DNA from: Blattamonas nauphoetae
Taxonomy: Eukaryota > Preaxostyla > Oxymonadida
Assembly: GCA_033064195.1 (NCBI GenBank)
Contig: JARBJD010000419.1
Span: forward strand, 1-56,225
Reading direction: 5' to 3'
Length of the DNA: 56,225 bases
This document shows, in pieces, positions 50,457 through 56,225 of this stretch. The position numbers and the translations under genes were made by a program. Each line of letters opens with the position of its first letter. Positions within the stretch are counted from its first letter, which is position 1. The notes beneath the pieces are model-generated. The model saw only the letters and a list, made by a program, of their open reading frames with translations, was not told the DNA's origin and did not search any database.

Positions 50457-53436
50457 TCACAGTCTTTGTGAGGAGATTCTCAATGTGTGAGGCTTCGTCC
50501 TCCGACAGTTGAATGATTGACTTTTCAACGTTTGGTTGTCGAGTGGGAGCGTCGTGCCCAGCCCAACCACAGGGAACAGCATCTCGATTGGTGTCGTTGT
50601 GAGGATATTGAATTGGTTCATCTTCTGTGCTGACCATCTCTCAGCTCGTCTGGGTCTCAATTCATCGGTGCCGAGTGTTAGGTCATTTCGGATCGTGTTG
50701 AGGTGAATGCAGTCGAATTGGTTCATTCGACGCACGAGTAGTCGACATTTCTCTGTCAGACCCAGCTGATTTCCTTTGGCAACCGCAAGTCTCTCTCTGT
50801 CACGGTCATTGATTGACTGTTCACCAACCAACTCTTGTCTTGCAGTGTTCCGGGTGTCTCTCGCCTCGGCAGACGATAGAAGTGAGGAATTTCGCTTTAT
50901 TGGTAGATGCATTGATGCCATTCCTGTTTTGTTTTGAAATTGGCATTGGAGGCGAGTAGGCAGCGAGTATCGGTCTCGGTCGCGAGATCTCAGCGGCGAA
51001 TGTTGATGGTGATGATGAGTTGGCTGGGTTGTGTATCTCGAGCATCGTTGTGTCAGCTCCGGCTGGTTGTAATCGCGGGAAGGAGAGATGGCCGTATCGA
51101 TTCCAAAGTTGATGTCGATTGGTGGTGATGATGAGTTGGCTGGGTTGTGCATCTCGAGCATCGTTGTGTCAGCTCCGGCTGGTTGTAATCGCGGGAAGGG
51201 AGAGATGGCCGTATCGATTCCAAAGTTGATGTCGATTGGTGGTGATGATGAGTTGGCTGGGTTGTGTATCTCGAGCATCGTTGTGTCAGCTCCGGCTGGT
51301 TGTAATCGCGGGAAGGGAGAGATGACCGTATCGGTTCCAAAGTTGATGTCGATTGGTGGTGATGATGAGTTGGCTGGGTTGTGTATCTCGAGCATCGTTG
51401 TGTCAGCTCCGGCTGGTTGTGATCGCGGGAAGCGAGAGATGGCCGTATCGATTCAAAGTTGATGTCGATTGTCTTTTGATTGTCTCTTCCGCTTAGGAGC
51501 GTGTAGACTTCTTCTGAAGTGATCGAATATGTGGGAGGAGATCCATCACACTACTCGGATCGTCCCGAATGTTTCTTTCGATTTGGCCGATGATCTTCTG
51601 ATGATCGATGATCGGACTGGGTTGGATACAAACACTGTGTCGACGGAGAGTGTCCCATTGTGCATCGGTGAGGTCTTTGATTCGTTTGCTCATCAGGTTG
51701 AAGAAGTCGGGTGGGAGCTCTTTCTTCGTTGTCTGACTTGATATTGTGAAGAGTGTCTCGATGGGGAGCCAATGTGACAGGTGAGGGAAGTGAGGAAAGG
51801 ATTTGGAATATATTTCGTCTACTTCTCTCGTGACTTGATTAAGGTTCCGTGAGTGATCGTCGTGTGATGTCCATTTTCCAGTGGGATGTGTCTCCATGGG
51901 GTGGAGTGCGAACCATTCCCTACACTGTTGATCATTTCATTGTCTTGCATTATGTCTCTGGATGGTTGCGGTTTGGGAAGGAAGGAGGCTGTAGAATCGA
52001 TGTCAATCGGTGGAGATGATTGTTGCCTGGTCTGAGTATAATCGAGAGGATGAGTGGGATAGAAGAAAGAGATGTTTTGATTGATTTGGTTGTTAGATGT
52101 GAAAAGGATCTGTGAATCATTGGGCACGTGTAATTTGTCGTGGGGTGTTGTGTCTGCGGGTATTGTCTTCTTTTCTGGTTTTCGTCCTGGTTTCTTCTTT
52201 GTTTTGTTGTTTTGATGTGGTTTGGAGACCCGCTTTGACTTTTGTAGACCTCGGCGGCTGGTCTGAGGTTGACCCAGTCTTGTGAGGTGTCTCTCACGCA
52301 GCTTTGCAATGCCTCTCTCTCTTACTCTCATTTGTGCCTTGATCGACACTTTCAGTGTCCTTTCTGAGATCATGCCTTCATTTTGTGGTCCAGAAATGGC
52401 AGGAGGGCTGGGAAGATCAATGCTGATCTTTTCGTCATTCTTCGGCGTGCTATCAGTTCCAGTCGAATTTGGACTTGGAGGTGGAGTTAATGATTCTTTG
52501 TTTTGACATAGTGACATGAGATAGGAGAAGGTTGGAGAGGAGATTCTGATGTGTGGTCTTCTTCGTCTTTCTTCCTATCCCTCTTTGATTCCACCGGTTT
52601 CAGATTGTTGACTACTTCGGGAGGTTCGGACTGTCTTCGTTTTATCTTCCGGATGATATCATTTCCGTTATCTTCCTTGGTATCTTCCTTGTTTTCCGAA
52701 ACCTGTCCGGCATGAACGTTGGCTTCTTCACGTTTGCTGTTTTCTCCTTCCCTCCGAAATGTGTGAGGAATGGAGGGAGGATGAGGTGATTTGTTTGAAC
52801 TTTCGTGCTGAGAATGATTAGAATGATTAGAATTCACAACGATTGGATTGCAAAGAGTGTCAGTGATGTTTCGCGTCGATGGTTGTTGCTTTGTCTTCTT
52901 CAGAGAATGGATGAACTTGAAAGGGTTGAGTTGTCCGAGTATCTCTTTCCACGTCGACTTACTTCTCGATTCAGGTTGGATGCTTTGTTTTGTTTTGTTG
53001 AGATAGCTGCTTTTGTTGTTGGACGCTCAGCTTGTTTCGCTATTTTCTTTTCGGCTTCTTCTTTTTGTTCTGATTGATCGAGGACGTGGGATGGAAGCCG
53101 TTTTGATGGATGGTGGAGGGTGGTTGGCGAGTCGCCGTGAGAAGAGTTTGGCGAGAGGATCGTCCGTTGCGGGCGACGGATGGTGTTTGGTGGGCGGGGA
53201 GGCAAGCGTGAGGAGTACTGAGTTGAGTGAGAGCGAGTGCGTTGGGGGGTATTTGAAAGACGTGTGCGGGGTAAGGATGAAGATCTAGAGAAAGGAAGAT
53301 GGGTGTGGTCATCTGGTACGTCGTCATAGGGTTGATTAGAAGGGGAGATAACTCGATCAAGCAAGAGGTCGGTCACAGAAGTGGGTTTAATATGTTGGGC
53401 CGATTTTCTGGTTTGATCGTGAATGGTTGAATCCAT
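50457..53436 (-). CDS. LINE copy 3 ORF, N-terminal frames
   Basis: A series of overlapping frames (178 aa from the start at 53436; 116 aa at 52487-52837; 232 aa at 51819-52517; 134 aa at 51493-51897; 312 aa at 50457-51395), together covering the N-terminal 1000 residues of copy 1. Breaks are one or two bases each, mostly in homopolymers. The 312-aa frame holds the 39-aa repeats. Confidence 0.7.
50995..51470 (-). repeat. 117-bp in-frame minisatellite, LINE copy 3 (4 units)
   Basis: Four units with the same unit-to-unit variants as copy 1 (for example GTGCATCTCGAG in the second unit). Confidence 0.92.
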
Positions 53437-53495
53437 AGAGAGTAGAATTCTGCAAAATCAAATTGAAGCACGCGGAAAAAGACTAAATAAAGCGG

Positions 53496-53556
53496 TAGCC
53501 GCTTAACTTCGGAGGTCTGAAGGGATCCGGTGCTGATGACTAACTATGGCCGTAGC
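53496..53556 (-). pseudogene. 5S rRNA gene, 5' part, cut by LINE copy 3
   Basis: First ~61 nt with the A box. Confidence 0.92.
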
Positions 53557-54017
53557 TCAAACACACCTCATCCACCATCCCCATTATCACTCAACTCTTT
53601 CCAAATCCTTCTCAATCTTCTCCTTCTCCCCTTCTTCAATCACAATCAACTTCCTTTCCATCATATCTTCCATATTTTTCTTCATTTCTCAAAATCTCTC
53701 TCAAAACTTCTGAAAAATCATTCTCTTCATTTCACTTCAATCAATCTCTCATTATTTCTCTGTTTGTGTTTTCCTGACAATAATTCTTTGGAAATCTCTT
53801 CGTCGTGTTTCTCTTCTTCTGACACTTCATTTCTATTGGATTCCATTCTGATGCAATGGAAAAAATAATTAAACAAGAACAAAACAAGAAAGAATGATGA
53901 AGAATTGATTATTGTGGAAGGAAAACGAGAAAGAATTGGATAAAACTGTATATTTTGGAAGAAGACGAAGAGATGAATGAGAAAAAGGCAAAATATTGGC
54001 AAAAAGGAAAATGAAAA

Positions 54018-54104
54018 AGCTACAGCACTGGGTTTTTCCAGGCAGTCTCCCATCCAAGTACTAACCCAGCGTTAGCCGCTTAACTTCGGAGGTCTGAAGG
54101 GATC
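54018..54104 (-). pseudogene. 5S rRNA gene, 3' part, cut by LINE copy 4
   Basis: Last ~87 nt with A and C boxes; the LINE begins at 54105. Confidence 0.92.
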
Positions 54105-54177
54105 GAGGGATACACCTGAAATGGGCTGATCAAAGTGAAGCGTCAATAATCGAAACAAAATACGAAAGATTAAGTTA

Positions 54178-55713
54178 CTATTGTTGTTTCAATGATTTAC
54201 TCAATTGTTGGCCGTTGTGAATTGATTCTTCTCGTTTGCGTTCCGTCGATCCTTTTGATATGGGTTGGTTGTCGTCTTTGTCCTGTATCTTGTTCGATTT
54301 CCTACGAAACGACAAAGAGAAGAATTGAAGAAAGGAGAATTTCTTTTTATTTGTTTGTGGTTGGTCTGCATCTGATTCCTGTCGTGTTTCCTGTTCTTTC
54401 TCTTCGTTTTCAAATGATTTCGCATCATTGAAGCTGTTCTTGGAGTTCAACACTTTACTTTGATCATTGGGCCCTTGCCATGGCTCATGTTGCTTGTCTC
54501 GTTGATCTCTTGTCTCCTTGTCGAACTTGGTATTGACGTTCCAGTTTGTGTGTGGATTAGATGGTGAATGAGTTGAGGGTTGAGATGAAGGGGGTTGGAG
54601 AGGGTAACTCATTGGGAGGAAGGACTGGGAGTGCGTCGAGGAGGTTGTTTGTTTGGTTTTGTCCAGGACGTGCTCTTGGTCTGGCTTCCAGTTTGTGTGT
54701 GGAATTGGATGGTGAATGAGTTGGTGAATGAGTTGGGTGTTGAGATGGAGGGGTTGGAGAGGGTAACTCATTGGGAGGAAAGACTGGGAGTGCGTCGAGG
54801 AGGTTGTTTGTTTGGTTTTGTCCAGGACGTGCTCTTGGTCTGGCTTCCAGTTTGTGTGTGGAGTGGATGGTGAATGAGTTGGTGAATGAGTTGGGTGTTG
54901 AGATGAAGGGGTTGGAGAGGGTAACTCATTGGGAGGAAAGACTGGGAGTGCGTCGAGGAGGTTGTTTGTTTGGTTTTGTCCAGGACGTGCTCTTGGTCTG
55001 GCTTCCAGTTTGTGTGTGGATTGGATGGTGAATGAGTTGGTGAATGAGTTGGGTGTTGAGATGGAGGGTTGGAGAGGGTAACTCATTGGGAGGAAGGACT
55101 GGGAGTGCGTCGAGGAGGTTGTTTGTTTGTTTTGTCCAGGACGTGCTCTTGGTCTGGCTTCCAGTTTGTGTGTGGAATTGGATGGTGAATGAGTTGGTGA
55201 ATGAGTTGGGTGTTGAGATGAAGGGGTTGGAGAGGGTAACTCATTGGGAGGAAGGACTGGGAGTGCGTCGAGGAGGTTGTTTGTTTGGTTTTGTCCAGGA
55301 CGTGCTCTTGGTCTGGCTTCCAGTTTGTGTGTGAATTGGATGGTGAATGAGTTGGTGAATGAGTTGGGTGTTGAGATGGAGGGTTGGAGAGGGTAACTCA
55401 TTGGGAGGAAAGACTGGGAGTGCGTCGAGGAGGTTGTTTGTTTGGTTTTGTCCAGGACGTGCTCTTGGTCTGGCTTCCAGTTTGTGTGTGGTGGATGGTG
55501 AATGAGTTGGTGAATGAGTTGGGTGTTGAGATGGAGGGTTGGAGAGGGTAACTCATTGGGAGGAAAGACTGGGAGTGCGTCGAGGAGGTTGTTTGTTTGG
55601 TTTTGTCCAGGACGTGCTCTTGGTCTGGCTTCCAGTTTGTGTGTGAATTGGATGGTGAATGAGTTGGTGAATGAGTTGGGTGTTGAGATGGAGGGTTGGA
55701 GAGGGTAACTCAT
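54178..55713 (-). CDS. LINE copy 4 ORF, C-terminal part
   Basis: 511 aa of 53-aa repeats plus the conserved tail, ending in TAG at 54178-54180. Several repeats are in shifted frames because G runs vary (GGAGGG to GGAGGGGG). Confidence 0.7.
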   Translation of the reverse strand: MSYPLQPSISTPNSFTNSFTIQFTHKLEARPRARPGQNQTNNLLDALPVFPPNELPSPTLHLNTQLIHQLIHHPPHTNWKPDQEHVLDKTKQTTSSTHSQSFLPMSYPLQPSISTPNSFTNSFTIQFTHKLEARPRARPGQNQTNNLLDALPVLPPNELPSPTPSSQHPTHSPTHSPSNSTHKLEARPRARPGQNKQTTSSTHSQSFLPMSYPLQPSISTPNSFTNSFTIQSTHKLEARPRARPGQNQTNNLLDALPVFPPNELPSPTPSSQHPTHSPTHSPSTPHTNWKPDQEHVLDKTKQTTSSTHSQSFLPMSYPLQPLHLNTQLIHQLIHHPIPHTNWKPDQEHVLDKTKQTTSSTHSQSFLPMSYPLQPPSSQPSTHSPSNPHTNWNVNTKFDKETRDQRDKQHEPWQGPNDQSKVLNSKNSFNDAKSFENEEKEQETRQESDADQPQTNKKKFSFLQFFSLSFRRKSNKIQDKDDNQPISKGSTERKREESIHNGQQLSKSLKQQ

Positions 55714-55843
55714 TGGGAGGAAGGACTGGGAGTGCGTCGAGGAGGTTGTTTGTTTGGTTTTGTCCAGGACGTGCTCTTGGTCTGGCTTCCAGTTTGTGTA
55801 ATGAATGGTGAATGAGTTGGTGAATGAGTTGGGTGTTGAGATG
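54560..55843 (-). repeat. 159-bp in-frame minisatellite, LINE copy 4 (8 units visible)
   Basis: Eight units, several 157-158 bp. Confidence 0.9.
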
Positions 55844-56225
55844 GCTTTCCTTCGGTCAAGCCATACACAACTGGGCTCGTCTCCCAGTCTCTAGTGAGAT
55901 GCCCGGACCGACCCGTATGGAAATAGTGGTGGGTGGTCCGATCAAGCGTTTAATTTCTGATTATAGATAAAGTTCACAAGATTACCAGGATTATAGCTAC
56001 AGGAAAGTTTGGGGTTCAATCAGCAAAGTCAAGAATAATTCCAGAATAATAGGGCTTTTGGCTGAAGAAGAATCACTCACGAATTCGCCCAAACCAACAG
56101 CATATCGGCGAGAAGATGGAGACTGATTGTTTATATCGCTCCAAACAGTCGAAGAACGACCATTGTTCGCTAAAGCATCGACGAATATGACATGTTCGCC
56201 GGAACCAAAATCTTTCCTTTCAAGA
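55844..56225. mobile_element. element E1, second copy (left end only)
   Basis: Matches 19462-19851 throughout with a few small indels, starting with the same inverted end (GCTTTCCTTCGGTCAAGCC). It runs off the window. No coding content in this part. Confidence 0.8.

Larger units (their letters stand above)
45796..53495 (-). mobile_element. 5S-specific LINE, copy 3
   Basis: 7700 bp, flanked by the same 32-bp 5S duplication (45764-45795 and 53496-53527). It has six 159-bp units and four 117-bp units like copy 1, and shares copy 1's extra base at the RT start, so copies 1 and 3 are most likely duplicates of one insertion. The N-terminal half is broken by several one- and two-base losses, mostly in short runs. 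The C-terminal half, from RT thumb through the endonuclease, is better preserved than in copy 1. Confidence 0.93.
53496..54104 (-). repeat. 5S rDNA array, block V (single unit between two LINEs)
   Basis: Same arrangement and length (609 bp) as block II. Confidence 0.93.
54105..56225 (-). mobile_element. 5S-specific LINE, copy 4 (3' part, runs off the window)
   Basis: The 3' UTR, tail and eight 159-bp units are present up to 55843, where the E1 element begins at the same repeat position as in copy 2. The 5' part lies beyond the window. The number of repeat units before the E1 edge (eight) equals copy 2. Confidence 0.9.

Overview
The window is a eukaryotic 5S ribosomal DNA array that has been heavily invaded by mobile elements. 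Each 5S gene lies on the minus strand. The gene type is eukaryotic: about 115-119 nt, an internal A-box and C-box promoter, helix I pairing between its two ends, and a T-run terminator. The unit repeats about every 572-577 bp with a non-coding spacer. The host is probably a protist with moderate GC, but nothing here fixes the lineage. The long open frames read with the standard code.

Layout: 1-2190 is the right part of a hAT-like DNA transposon. Then come 5S units (2191-9386), LINE copy 1 (9387-17098), one 5S unit (17099-17707), LINE copy 2 (17708-31842, split by a 5.3 kb palindromic insertion at 19462-24791), 5S units (31843-35125), a complete hAT-like element (35126-39021), 5S units (39022-45795), LINE copy 3 (45796-53495), one 5S unit (53496-54104) and LINE copy 4 (from 54105, with the same palindromic insertion starting at 55844). 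The order hAT / 5S block / LINE / one 5S / LINE with insertion occurs twice at an offset of about 36.4 kb, so the window holds about 1.5 periods of a higher-order repeat.

The most notable system is the LINE. It is a non-LTR retrotransposon of about 7.7-8.8 kb with one giant ORF, very short UTRs and no poly(A) tail. The ORF has a reverse transcriptase with a YLDD active site, then a CCHC-like zinc knuckle and a restriction-like endonuclease, as in the R2/NeSL/CRE/R4 group. All copies sit at the same nucleotide of the 5S gene. Each fully visible copy is flanked by a perfect 32-bp duplication of 5S sequence containing the A-box. The ORF carries two in-frame minisatellites (39-aa and 53-aa units) whose copy number differs between insertions. 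The LINE lies in the same orientation as the 5S gene.

The hAT-like element also sits in the 5S gene, 8-bp duplication and CAGG-type inverted ends included, so two unrelated transposon classes use the same host gene. Small homopolymer indels are frequent near both window ends, which suggests lower consensus quality there. Frame breaks in those parts should be read with caution.
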